Shown: in pieces, positions 1 to 10,198 of the stretch
How the letters are laid out: each line of letters begins with the position of its first letter
Position numbering within the stretch: the first letter of the stretch is position 1
NCBI GenBank assembly: GCA_900323505.1
Contig: OOIN01000006.1
Location: 62,001 to 126,000 of the forward strand
From: Ustilago trichophora
Lineage: Eukaryota; Basidiomycota; Ustilaginomycetes; Ustilaginales; Ustilaginaceae
Direction: 5' to 3'
DNA length: 64,000 bases
The notes under the pieces: model-generated
The model's database searches: none
Seen by the model: only the letters and a program-made list of their open reading frames with translations
What the model was told of the DNA's origin: nothing
Made by a program: the position numbers and the translations under genes

Positions 1-2872
1 ATGCCATTCTCTCTCCGTGCCATCCGTCTCGATCAGCTTGTCCTCTGAAGCGACCTCTCTTGCCCGCTTGAATCAATTGTCTTTCCTTCAACGGGATATA
101 AAACATGCCTATACTGGAATGAGGAGATAGCCATCATTTCGCCGACGACCAGCCGCTGCACCATCACCCCTTGGGCCAGAGCGTCGCTTAGCCCAGTGCC
201 TGCATCTGCGTTGGTCGGAGTTGACACCATCGTTACCTTATGCTTTCGAGCAGCTATAGCAAACAACGTTTCGCCTGCCTCTTTCTTTCCCGATGTCGGC
301 AATATTGGTTGCAAAGTGCATCACAAAGACCGTCGTCCAGGCGAGACCAACACTTGCTTCAAAGTGTTGGTCTAATCGTGCCACGATGGCGACGGGCAAG
401 TGATCCAAGAGAGCGCGTGACTTGCGCCCCTCGATCTTGCCATCCCATTTCCTTGCTGTCGACTTACAGCGGCTTCCTAGCCCTCGCTTAGTCCAGAACT
501 CCTTGCCTCGCCGAACAGCACCATCCCCGCTGCTGACCAAGCTGATCATAGGGGCTCAATACATGATCACAGATGAGAAATTGAGATCGGTGTTCATCTC
601 ACCAACGTTGCGAACAGGTCGTCCCTTCTTTCGTTGCCAAAAAATGATCGAGTCGCAGGCTGTACACTTACTGCAAGTTATTGAAGCGTCGAAAAACGAC
701 GGGAAAGATTTGAATGAATCGATCGGGCAAGACTGTCAAGTCGGAGGGACGGCTCCTCTTCAGCTGGAAGTGATGGCGAAATCACTTTGCTCGTCGCAGC
801 TTAGCAGGACCAAGATTGACGGGCGGAAAAACAAGGATCTTGCTGAGGTCGGGACCAGTTGTCGGAGTCGAAATTGTCGAGGCGACCTCAAGTGAGCGCC
901 AGGTGCCAGAAGGTGGAAAGTGTGGCGGTCGGTGTCGATGGCGCTGAAAGAAAAAGGGATGATGGAGCTCAAGAGAGATCAGAAACGAGAAGAACGGGAT
1001 GAGAACCATGGCTTGATTAAAGTCGCCAGCTAATATTTGTGATAAGCAAGGGGCTGTGACAATGCAATGCGAGGGGGTACTTCGTAGAGAAGACTTGTCC
1101 AGGAAAGGACGGCGAAGTCATCCGTAGCATCGTGGACGTCCTCAGGGGAGACATTTGCACTGGGTCTGCATCCTCGTCGGTGCAGAGATGAGGGCGACTA
1201 CCTTCTAGCAGCTATGACAACGGCATTTCCGGCCTCCGATCTAGCGCCTTAAGACGACATCCCAAACGAATATGCTCTCGTCGTCTCGTATTGCCGAGTG
1301 ACATGTGGCTATCGACTTCTTCGCTCTCGGCAAGTGGCCTGATCTGGATGGCGAGAGCAGGACTTGTGTCATCACAAGAGAAGCAAGATCGCACAGAGAC
1401 GAACAAGCTCAGCCAAATAGGGTATGCAAAATGCAGGTTTGAGACCTTCGCCGACCGCAGCCGTTAAGGTGCAAGTGATCAATTGGTTACCTGCCACTGT
1501 CTCCGTGTACCTCGCAAGGCAATCTACAAGCTAGTATGTAGATGACACTTGGCAGAAAACTGCCGAGCTGCCAGCTTATGGCACCATGTCTTTTTTTGCT
1601 TTCATTGCGGGTCCAAGATCTGGGAAGCCGTCAAGCGAATCGGCAAATGTGTGGAACCATCAACCCAAAGGTGCTAAGCCAACACACGAGATCCAATACT
1701 GCGGTCTCGGGATACCCACAGAGACGAGATCGAACCGTCTCTAGTCTGCGCAGATCGAAGTGAAACCTTCTCTCCAACGCCGTCGCTATCATCGTCGCTG
1801 CCATCAACAGAAGCCGTTAACCCTCATCCCACCCTGCCAAGGTCAAGATGGGGGTTGGGAGCAGACACATTTCGAAATTTGGCTCGAAGAAGGACTGAAA
1901 ATTGAAAGCCGAATTGGACAGCTGCAAATATACATCTTGCATTCCTCGCTCCAGCGCATCTCAGACACAATTTGTCTCGCCAATACGACGTCCCGGTTTG
2001 CCATGAGGGACTCACAACCGAGTGGCACTTTCTGAATCTAGCGTCGCTCGGGACCACAATTTATTCTCTGCCATCCGCACCCGTTTGTCCCTTATGTGTT
2101 CTCGAGCGAAAGCGATTGTTCCGGAGGCTTGTCACGCTTGCTTGACCCCCACCTTGACTTGGCGCCAGAAAGATGGCGGTCTCAGCTGCGCACATCATGT
2201 GGTCAAGGTGGGCTTCCATCGGAACCGCATCCTTGGCGATGGGCAAATACAGCTTCTCGGCCTAGCTGCTTCAGGATGGTTCTGTGTGGGCGCACTTGCT
2301 AGCGTGAGAAGCACGCGTCATTTTGCTACCGGCTCACCGCACCAGCTCGGCATGGGAGCCGCTGAGAGATCCGTCGGGTATGACGGTGGGATGATGCTGT
2401 CTCTACTTGTGGCAAAACCCAAGTAGCTCAGAAGTGATAAGGATATCTTGACATTTTATGGTCCACTTTCTTTGGAGGGATTTTTTTTCTTCTGGAATTT
2501 TGTCGTGATGTTTCTCTGTCGATGCCCAGCATTCCTCATACCGCCAAAGATCGCTGGATGTAGAGCCTTATGGAGCCCGGGCATACATTGATCGTCTACG
2601 ATCAGGTGCGTTTAGTTTGTCGAGGGCTCAGGACTGTATTGGTGAAGGTAGAAGGACCGCTCCCCGATCCACAACAGCAATCGGCCCGATTTGCGCGTCG
2701 GCAATCAACGCGGCGCTCATGCAGACCCTGAACTCCCAGATTTTGCTTCTGAACAGCCAACACCACCAACACACGCTTCCCTGCTCGGATCGAACGCCTT
2801 TCAAATCATCAATCATCAAAGAGGACATGCCCTAACACACACGTAGCATCCGATTGACTCGATCAAAGCAGC
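1..2872. other. Gene-poor left end, possible relic coding sequence
   Basis: I see no intact gene here. Open frames are short, overlap on both strands and lack the Ser/Ala/Pro-rich style of the neighbouring genes. On the minus strand between about 33 and 549, two overlapping frames carry a protein-like stretch. One contains ILPTSGKKEAGETLF followed by a KVTMVSTP strand, which resembles a helicase Walker A region followed by motif Ia. It is broken by a frame change near 250-310 and no further helicase motifs follow. This is compatible with a decayed RecQ-like or other SF2 helicase copy, but the evidence is weak. The rest (about 900-2870) shows nothing I can name. Confidence 0.3.
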
Positions 2873-3652
2873 ATGTCGTATCTGCCACCCATCAACACTC
2901 TTTGGGACCACGCCTCCCACCCGTCCAAAAGAGCATGGTCCCGGTCGCCCTCACCGGAACCTGTACACCACGACGGCGCCGCCAACGTTCAAGCTGGACC
3001 CAGCACCCAACTCGCCCCCGCCCGTCAAGCTGCCGTACAGCGGCGTCTGGTGCGCCAATCCACGCGAAGCGATCACCTCCCTATGCGCACCAGGAGCGCC
3101 GAACAAGCGCGCCTCCTCCGTGCGCTGAAAGGCTATCCACCGATCGGAAGCTCGGCCGACGCCGACCAGCTCAGCGACCTCGAGGAGTCAATCGAGGTGG
3201 GGAAATACCAGATGGTTCGTTTTGGAGAGCGATACATTGTGCAGATAGGAAGACGGCGAACGATGCGCGAGGAAGAACTGTCGATCGAGGAGGATGATGG
3301 AAGGCGAGCGGCTATGTCGGCTGTAGATGCAGGATTGTCAGTGGGCCCAGAAGGGGCAGTGCTGACGGCGGAAGATGGGTCGGTGCTGGGTGACAACGAG
3401 GGTGGAGCGGGGCCTTTTGTTGGCGGCCACACTGGCCACGCACAGGCAGAGCTAAATCAAAGACAGGTGGCGGAGGCGGAGAGAAGGGCGAGAGATGCGG
3501 AAGCTGAGGCGAACCGAGCAGCTGCAGCGGCAGAAGCAGCGAGAAGTCAAGCGGAGAGGCAGGCTGCATTTCAGGAGGAAGAGGATGCGGTGGATCTCGA
3601 TGGCGATATTGAGGATCTGGACGAAGGCGATGACGAGGTCGACTTTGATTAG
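2873..3652 (+). CDS. Apc15/Mnd2-like anaphase-promoting complex subunit (probable)
   Basis: This 259-aa acidic protein starts at the ATG at 2873 (MSYLPPINTLWDHASHPS). Three features match fungal Apc15 (PF05841-type) proteins. There is an N-terminal Leu-Trp motif, then a central block MVRFGERYIVQIGRRRTMREEE that recalls the family's 'RFG..WIRPPG..KT' core, and a C-terminal Ala/Glu-rich coiled coil (about residues 190-230) ending in a strongly acidic tail DLDGDIEDLDEGDDE. Known Apc15 proteins sit in the APC/C near the mitotic checkpoint complex and promote Cdc20 turnover. The assignment rests on remembered family patterns in a low-complexity protein, so a generic acidic nuclear protein remains possible. 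It is a single exon with no close partner gene. Confidence 0.45.
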   Translation: MSYLPPINTLWDHASHPSKRAWSRSPSPEPVHHDGAANVQAGPSTQLAPARQAAVQRRLVRQSTRSDHLPMRTRSAEQARLLRALKGYPPIGSSADADQLSDLEESIEVGKYQMVRFGERYIVQIGRRRTMREEELSIEEDDGRRAAMSAVDAGLSVGPEGAVLTAEDGSVLGDNEGGAGPFVGGHTGHAQAELNQRQVAEAERRARDAEAEANRAAAAAEAARSQAERQAAFQEEEDAVDLDGDIEDLDEGDDEVDFD

Positions 3653-4466
3653 GATACGCAAGCCAGGACCGAAGGAAGGCGCGGATCAAGCGATCAACAA
3701 AGTCTCGCATCGACCATCATTCATACATGCTTCGAGCCATACTCTGCTCTGTTCATACGATACCCAATCATAGATTAAGCTACAAGCAGCCGGTACAGGC
3801 CACACAACATCACGGGCGATGCATCACACGCGACCCACTAATCTGATATCTGTGGTCATGTTTGAGCGTCGTTGGCTGTTCGACGAGACAACAAGAGCGT
3901 GATTCCAGCCGCAGCAAGGCATCGAACTGTTCGTTCTGTTGTGTAGTGTATATTTGGGTGTTGGATGCAACCCAAAGGTGGAGGATTGAGTATTGAGTTC
4001 TAACTCGGGCGAGAAATGCAAGATTGGCGTGTCGCATGGCAAGGTTGGACTTTGGAAATTGCGCACAGGCCGATGGCGGTGCGAGTTGGAAATGCAATCG
4101 GTCATTCAGTCTCAGAGTGTCAGCCGAAGCCCATCCAATCCAGCCAACTCCACACCCTCTCTCTCGGACCATCTCTCAATTCTCTCTCTCCATCATCCGT
4201 TCCTCTTTCTCACGCGCATTCTATCATCTTCATCTCGAATCCTACGAGCTGATCAAACCGCAAACAACGTAGTCTCGTAGCATTACGCAGCTCAGTCGAA
4301 CGTAACACGGACGCACGGTCTCGAAAAGCCCTCGACAGGTTCAAATTGCCCACTCCCCCTCGTCGATAACAGCTCAGAAGCAAAATAGCAGGCATCCAAG
4401 GCCCTAGCATCGCCACTACACCTACCGCAAAGAGTACCATTCCGCAACTTGAAACCTGCAACCACG
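3653..4466. other. Intergenic, upstream of ARPC2
   Basis: This 0.8-kb stretch carries no supported gene. The last 300 bases before ARPC2 are CT-rich (runs of ctctct between about 4155 and 4215), the usual look of promoters and 5' leaders in this window. Confidence 0.5.
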
Positions 4467-5586
4467 ATGATCTTGCTAGGCACCGAAAACATCATCATCC
4501 GCGATGTCTTGACAGAAAAGTTCGAAAGGTGGGACCTCGAAATAGGCATTGTCCATTGCACCAGTATCCAGGGAAGCATTCACTGACATTCTCTTCCTCA
4601 CCATTCGATGTTTGCAACGCGACTCTCATTCACCAGGCCGGCCTCGGTGGACCAGACATTCACAGACTTTGACGGCGTAGCATACCACCTCGAGTCAACG
4701 AGCAAAGCTGGCCCACTTACTCTCTCCATGGACATTCGATGCTGGTCCGAGCTCGTACAGGCTGGTGCTCTCGATGTGCTCAAGCGCGAGTACGGTTCAT
4801 GGATCCGTGACTCTGTTGAGCCAGAGTACAGTGTCACGCTCGAATTCGACTATGCCAAGGTGCCGGCAGCCGGTCCCGAACGTGATGCGCTGATCGCCAA
4901 CGTCTCGCTTCTCAAGCGCCATGCCATGGCCGCACCATTCGAGCGGGCATTCGCACTCCAAAAGCAGCTCGAAGAGGCGTACGAAGGCGGTGCGGCTCCT
5001 AGCACAGGAACCGATATCATGCCCATCAACTACCGCGACGATGAAGCGATCTACGTTATCCCCTCTGCAGACCGTGTCACCGTCGTCTTCACCACGACAT
5101 TCAAGGAGGAGACGGACAAGGTGCTCGGTAAAGTCTTTTTGCAAGAGTTTGTCGATGCCCGTCGTCAGCCTTCGATTCAGAACGCTCCTCAGGTATTGTA
5201 CTCGAATCGCGAACCGCCTCTGGAAGTGCGTAATGTGCAAGGGCTCAACAGGGGTGACGACGTGGGATATGTCACTTTTGGTAAGTTTTTCTTCGACTGC
5301 CTCACGTGTCCTTTAGTGATGGAGCTGCATACTAACCTCTGCTTATGATTACGTAGTGCTATTCCCGAGACACTTTGCCAACGCCCAAGTCATGGAAAAC
5401 ACAATCTCGCGAATCCAACTCTTCCGCGACTACCTCCACTACCACATCAAGTGCTCGAAAGCCTACATGCACAGTCGCATGCGTCACCGTGTCGCTGAGT
5501 TTCTCAAAGTTCTCAACCGCGCCAAACCCGAATTGGCCGAGAAGGAGCGAAAGACGGCCAGTGGAAGGACTTTCCGCCGCGCATAG
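4467..5586 (+). CDS. ARC35: Arp2/3 complex subunit 2 (p34-Arc)
   Basis: Three exons, 4467-4528, 4637-5280 and 5357-5586, splice in frame to 311 aa. Introns of 108 and 76 nt have GTGGGA..CACCAG and GTAAGT..CGTAG ends. The protein matches ARPC2 along its whole length: N-terminal [15 protein letters not shown], then [46 protein letters not shown], and the very conserved [19 protein letters not shown] and [21 protein letters not shown], ending [15 protein letters not shown]2 and ARPC4 form the core that holds Arp2 and Arp3 on the mother filament, so this gene serves branched actin at endocytic patches. The first exon was placed because the MILL start and the phase (20 codons plus 2 nt) restore the family N-terminus exactly. 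The 3' end converges on the next gene, about 100 bp away. Confidence 0.96.
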
Positions 5587-5687
5587 ATGTACTGGACCGC
5601 TGTCACTCTGGAAGCTGTTGCAATATCGCTTTTGAACACGATCAAGTCTAGTATACATTTTAGCAAGTCGAGGAGCTGTATCGACTG

Positions 5688-6623
5688 TCAAGTGATGGTG
5701 ATGTGTTGGCCGGGAGAAAGCTGTGTGAGCACGCAGCTGGATTGCGGATGGGTATCTCTCACTAGCTGTTGAGCGTGGTCTAGTGAGAAAGATTGACGAG
5801 AGAGAAGAAGGCCAACGACTCCTTCGCCGCGTTTATGCTCGTCGTGTGTGGCCAGGATGATATCTGGTTTGAAGGAGGGGATCAAGTGCAGCACGTTGGG
5901 AATTCCACATGCGACGGTGCCGATCAAGGGGAGTGTTTGACGGTCAAAGCTGTGGATGAGCACTCTCTTCTCCCCATCTGGCTTGAAATGGAGATCGGAA
6001 GGGAGAGACGTGGGAGTGATGCCGTGGGGTGAGTACAACACTTTGACCTTTTGCGCAGAGTCATTGCAAGAGATGAGAATGCCTCCGTGGAGCTTGGCCC
6101 ACGCAGGGCTGAGAGCCCAGTCCTTCGCTGACAGATGTTCTATTGAAATACCATTTGGCAAGTTTGCTCCTTGCTGATCTGCGTCGTGCTTCACAGCAAT
6201 CGAGGAGAGATTTACCAACCTCTCAGCGTCCAGCTTGATCCTCAGCGAGCGTAGCGCCGAGAGCGAATCGCCAGTGGTGAAGATCGTTGCCCGCTGCAGC
6301 ACTGCCAACGAATCCTCATCCGTCAGCGTCTCGGGATGCAGATGATCGGTGAAAGGATGGCTGAAGAGGATCGCGTCTATGTATCCTTCGCTCGACTGTG
6401 AGCGCAGCCATTGATCAAGCTGTGCGAGGGAGGGAAAGGCTGCAGAGTCGATGCGTGTCTGACGAGAGAAGAAGGGTGATCCATCAACTTGTGGTGTAGG
6501 GTGCAACCACGGGTCCAGGACCAAGTTGTAGAAGCAGGCTGTTGCGGCAGCGTCTGAAGATGTCGGCAAGCGGACGAGCCAGGAGGTGTCACCGTTGAGC
6601 TTGTGCAATTCGACCGCCGCCAT
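5688..6623 (-). CDS. Metallo-hydrolase-like (MBL-fold) protein with altered metal motif
   Basis: This frame encodes 311 aa from the ATG at 6623 (MAAVELHKLNGDTSWLVRLP); the open frame extends 14 codons further without an ATG. The N-terminus reads like a metallo-beta-lactamase-fold protein: a substrate-facing strand (ACFYNLVLDPWL), then a segment ending DAILFSHPFTDHLHPETL where the canonical HxHxDH would be. Here the first histidine is followed by PFTDH and a further histidine, so the ligand spacing is H-x4-DH-x-H. A later DIILATHDEHKRG may supply the distal histidine. The fold is a fair call but the substrate is unknown. Its 3' end faces ARPC2 and its 5' end faces the F-box gene. Confidence 0.6.
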   Translation of the reverse strand: MAAVELHKLNGDTSWLVRLPTSSDAAATACFYNLVLDPWLHPTPQVDGSPFFSRQTRIDSAAFPSLAQLDQWLRSQSSEGYIDAILFSHPFTDHLHPETLTDEDSLAVLQRATIFTTGDSLSALRSLRIKLDAERLVNLSSIAVKHDADQQGANLPNGISIEHLSAKDWALSPAWAKLHGGILISCNDSAQKVKVLYSPHGITPTSLPSDLHFKPDGEKRVLIHSFDRQTLPLIGTVACGIPNVLHLIPSFKPDIILATHDEHKRGEGVVGLLLSRQSFSLDHAQQLVRDTHPQSSCVLTQLSPGQHITIT

Positions 6624-6936
6624 GATGGCCGAGACGTTGCGTTCTAGGATGTATGGCCGAGTCACGTTGAGCGTTGAATTGAGTCATACGCCAGCCGCAT
6701 CTTGATACTGAAGCTGAGCAAGCTTGATGATTGAACTGTAGAGAAGGGAGGCCCAAGCGCGTGCATCCTGACGTTACAAGCTGCATTTGCACAGACAACT
6801 GGGATTTGTGGAGGCTGAAATTTCATGGTTGCAGCGACTGAGCCTTTCTTTTGGAAACTAAGGAAGTGGCGTGGCGTGTGACTCTGTGACTTGGCACATT
6901 CCCGCTTTTCCATATCGAGAAACAGAGACAGACACT

Positions 6937-6973
<37 letters not shown>

Positions 6974-7109
6974 CCCTGCAGCTGACACTACTGCGAGTCA
7001 CTTGCCGCTGCCTTTGCCCGTTGTCGTTCCTCTTCTCCTTCTACCACCACCATCGCCACCCTCCTAAACACCAATCACGCAACATCATCTGCACTAAGTG
7101 CAATTCTCG
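6624..7109. promoter_or_regulatory. Divergent promoter region, with (TG)n(AG)n tract
   Basis: 486 bp separate the starts of the MBL-fold gene (minus) and the F-box gene (plus). A perfect TG run followed by an AG run lies at about 6937-6973, and a CT/CAC-rich leader precedes the F-box ATG. No TATA box is obvious. Confidence 0.4.
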
Positions 7110-8033
7110 ATGATGTCGAACCTACTCCAGAGCGTACTCAGCTCACGGCTCGCCAATGCCACGCTGGGCACATCCAACGACAACTCCACCGATAATGGCG
7201 CCGAATCCAAAGAAGCTCTCAACGATTGGGAGCAAGTCGACACCGATGACGAACTCGTCAATGTCCAATCTACTCCCGGCACCGCCTCGGCTACACCGTT
7301 GGAACGCAGTCGACCGGCCTCTCCCACACGCGCCAATTCTTCCTCTCGTCTCGCTGTCGAAACCGACACGACCGACTTTGAGAGCGATGTCGATGCCGCC
7401 TCTTCCTCCGTAAAGCCTCGCACGGGGGGCAGCAAACTCAGCAGTAGCACAACCACAAAACGCTCTTTCTCTTCCAGACGTAGCAAGACGGACCCTCTCC
7501 GCTCGCTAACCAGCGAAATCGCCCAACACATCTTCCTCCAGCTCCCCGTCGAATCGCTCCTCGCCTGCTCTGGCGTCTGCAAGCGCTGGCGTCGCTCTGC
7601 CACCCTCAACTACTGCTGGTATCGTCACTACCAGCACAATGTTTCCGCCACTTCACTCGACTCTGCCATTCCCGTGCTTCCCGCTTGGGGCAGCGGCGGC
7701 GCAAAATGGACGCGACGAGAGAGCAAGACCGATTGGAAGACGCAGTATGGCAAGCAGAAACGCATCGAAGCAAAAGATGCCGCTCGAGCCGAGAGTCTGC
7801 CTGGATCCGGTACCGCCACACCAAGCAGAACACAGAGGATGCAGGATGCAGGTATCTTGACAACGCACGAGGCAAGGATGCAGCAGTGGAAACAGGAGCA
7901 AGACGCTCAATGGACCAAACAAGAGATGCGCGATTACTATAAATCAGGTGCCAAAGGAGGTAAATTCAAAGGCAAAAGGGAGAAAGGAGGTGTCAAGACA
8001 GGAGCGGCCGATGATGGCGGGCTGTGGGAGTGA
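7110..8033 (+). CDS. F-box protein
   Basis: 307 aa from the ATG at 7110 (MMSNLLQSVLSSRLAN). The upstream in-frame triplet at 7098 is GTG and is not used. The first 120 residues are Ser/Thr/Asp-rich and look disordered. An F-box follows at about residues 127-175: LRSLTSEIAQHIFLQLPVES, then LLACSGVCKRWRRSA and the aromatic WYRHY. F-box proteins bind Skp1 and bring substrates to the SCF ubiquitin ligase. The C-terminal part is basic and rich in Lys/Gln (WTRRESKTDWKTQYGKQKR, later KGGKFKGKREKGG) with no WD40 or LRR repeats, so the substrate-binding mode is not visible. The substrate is unknown. Confidence 0.85.
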   Translation: MMSNLLQSVLSSRLANATLGTSNDNSTDNGAESKEALNDWEQVDTDDELVNVQSTPGTASATPLERSRPASPTRANSSSRLAVETDTTDFESDVDAASSSVKPRTGGSKLSSSTTTKRSFSSRRSKTDPLRSLTSEIAQHIFLQLPVESLLACSGVCKRWRRSATLNYCWYRHYQHNVSATSLDSAIPVLPAWGSGGAKWTRRESKTDWKTQYGKQKRIEAKDAARAESLPGSGTATPSRTQRMQDAGILTTHEARMQQWKQEQDAQWTKQEMRDYYKSGAKGGKFKGKREKGGVKTGAADDGGLWE

Positions 8034-8331
8034 TTGTAGAGATGCTTATCCCGTCGTTGCTCTGCCTCAGTTAACTTGAAAGGATATCTATACAGTACAG
8101 TACTTGGGTTATCAACCATCCCAAGCACTCTATCATTTTGTCTCGTAGCAAACAATAAGCTGAATCTTTTCACAGCTATGCCATTGTAGATCACTCATCA
8201 AAGCTTCATCCGATTTTTGTTCTGTGCAATCACTCATAACATCTATCACTGCAATTCTCCTGTCTCGGCAGTCTTTCGCTGGAGTTAAGTTCTGAGAGAC
8301 GGTTTTGAAATTGTACGAAATGAGTTGCTGG

Positions 8332-9843
8332 CTAGTATGTCGCCTTGTCTTCGCGACTATCGTCTTCACCGTGAGTCCCACCGCCCAAGCTTACGTCGTC
8401 CATCTCACCATCTCCATCTGCGTCGTCGTCGGCGTCCAGCGCGTCTGTGTGTGAGGTCTCGCTGGGTTTCGCTTCCTCCTCTCCGTGTGCGTGTTGTGTG
8501 GGCTCTGGTGCCGAGATATGTTCTTCCGACTCGCTGGGTGTGATCACTACCTGCGGCGGGGCTGGGGTTGGAGCAGAGGCGGTAGCCGCTTCGGGTTCAG
8601 GTTCAGGTTCAGGTTCGGGCTCGTGCTCGCGTGGTTCGACATCGCCATCATCGGATGGAGCCGAGGTGGTGATGATGGGTGTTGGTTGTGTAGGTTGCGT
8701 TGGCGTGGCTTCTTCTTCATTGGCTAGGTTGAGCCCGAGTGCAGAGCCCGATGCCTCCGGAGCGGGAACCTCGGTCCGTGGCGAGACGTCCTCGGCTGCA
8801 AATGGAGCAGATTTCGCCTCGACTTGCTCCAGTTGCACGACAGGTGCTTCTGCAGCTGGCGTCTGGCCATCCTTCTCCAGTGGTGGCGGTGGGCTGGTCG
8901 TGTTGGACGAGCTCGCCTGCTTCCCAAGCACCTTGTCAATGCTGCCCCTAATCGTGCTGGCATTGGGCGGATCTTGGTCGAGGTAGAAAGGTGAGATTCC
9001 CACCATCTTTTTCTGATCATGACAGGCAAAGATCCAGTGCGGCAGCACAGCAGGAATACTCAACTGCATCGCCTTGGCGTACCCGTGACCCTGGCTTCCC
9101 TGCGGCGCATTTACATCGCCTGGATTCCTTGGATCGGTGCAGATGTAATGCGTCGTGTCAATCTGGATACGGTCGTGCCATTTCGCTTTCATGTTGTTCA
9201 AAGCTTGCTTGGCGGCTTCAAGCATTTCCGAGTCGTGCACGTGGCCAAAGCAGACGCTGATGCCAGAGGTGTCGTTGATGGTGTGCGTACGGGTCTTGAT
9301 GACAGGCGAGGAGAAGGTGCCGGCAGTGGTCTTCATGACCAGGTGGAAGGTATATTCTGCGTTGACGTCGAGACCGGACAACTTGGTGGATGTGTTGTGC
9401 AGTGGGTTCGGAATAGGTGCCAGTCTCTGCCCGTTTCTGTAGATGTCGAGCGAGAGAAGTGTTGCAGTCGCCAATGTCAAGCGATCCCATTCGAGAGTCA
9501 CTGAGGTCTGCGTGACGTTGCGCAATCGTAGCGCTGGTGCTTTGGGAGACTGCTGCCCAAACGTGTGGAGGATGTCCTCTTGGAGCTGATCAAACTCGTC
9601 CTTTTGTCGACGTTCTTGCTGATCGTTGCGCATGACACGGATGTTGACCACACTTCCCGAAGAAACACCAGGTGGGAGAAGCAGAGAAGGAAACTCGATC
9701 AGCGAGGCCTTCTCGCCGATGAGGATGGCCATGCCCGCATCGAGCTTGCCAACCGTAAAGGTGAACGAGTCATCGGCGCTGTTGGACTGCATGGTCGAGT
9801 GGATGTAGTTGGGCGCTATTTGACCGACGTAGTGAGCCGACAT
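8332..9843 (-). CDS. CHS5: Exomer component Chs5 (chitin synthase export)
   Basis: 503 aa from the ATG at 9843 (MSAHYVGQIAPN). The N-terminus matches yeast Chs5: FTFTVGKLDAGMAILIGEKASLIEFPSLLLPPGV. A fibronectin-III domain follows at about residues 95-180 (RLRNVTQTSVTLEWDRLTLA, IPNPLHNTSTKLSGL), then a BRCT domain at about 190-290 (ISVCFGHVH..., DTTHYICTD, IPAVLPHWIFACHDQKK). The last 200 residues are acidic and disordered, with an EP dipeptide run encoded by repeats near 8590-8625. Chs5 scaffolds the exomer coat at the trans-Golgi network and carries chitin synthase and other cargoes to the plasma membrane. A polypyrimidine tract and AG lie just upstream of the ATG (about 9863-9885), so a 5' UTR intron is likely. 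No in-frame upstream coding exon was found. Confidence 0.94.
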   Translation of the reverse strand: MSAHYVGQIAPNYIHSTMQSNSADDSFTFTVGKLDAGMAILIGEKASLIEFPSLLLPPGVSSGSVVNIRVMRNDQQERRQKDEFDQLQEDILHTFGQQSPKAPALRLRNVTQTSVTLEWDRLTLATATLLSLDIYRNGQRLAPIPNPLHNTSTKLSGLDVNAEYTFHLVMKTTAGTFSSPVIKTRTHTINDTSGISVCFGHVHDSEMLEAAKQALNNMKAKWHDRIQIDTTHYICTDPRNPGDVNAPQGSQGHGYAKAMQLSIPAVLPHWIFACHDQKKMVGISPFYLDQDPPNASTIRGSIDKVLGKQASSSNTTSPPPPLEKDGQTPAAEAPVVQLEQVEAKSAPFAAEDVSPRTEVPAPEASGSALGLNLANEEEATPTQPTQPTPIITTSAPSDDGDVEPREHEPEPEPEPEPEAATASAPTPAPPQVVITPSESEEHISAPEPTQHAHGEEEAKPSETSHTDALDADDDADGDGEMDDVSLGGGTHGEDDSREDKATY

Positions 9844-10198
9844 GCCCGTCTTGCTCTTTTCCACTGAAAAGAGACGAGAGAGAGTCAAGTAGGATGAGGT
9901 TGAGAAGTAACTTAGCAGAAGGTGGAAGATGTGTGTGTGTGTTGGTGTTTCACTCGAATGCAGTCCAAGCGCACATTCGCATTTCAGTCAGAAGATGGCC
10001 CACGCGCTTGTCACTGATCTTGGCCCCGATGTTCCCCGATACGTATACCTTCTCGCAACGCACGGGACAGACTCAGGAAATCGGAACCGAATTTCGTGCT
10101 TCCAATACACTACACTTTTCGTACCACACCCTCTTGCTCTCCTTCTCACCAACACCCTGCTCTCCATCACTTGTCGTGTGACATCCTGACACAGAGGC
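9844..10198. promoter_or_regulatory. Shared divergent promoter CHS5/CFT2
   Basis: 355 bp lie between the start codons of two divergently transcribed conserved genes and must hold both promoters. It contains a short GT run (about 9930-9941) and a likely 3' splice site for a CHS5 leader intron. Confidence 0.5.
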
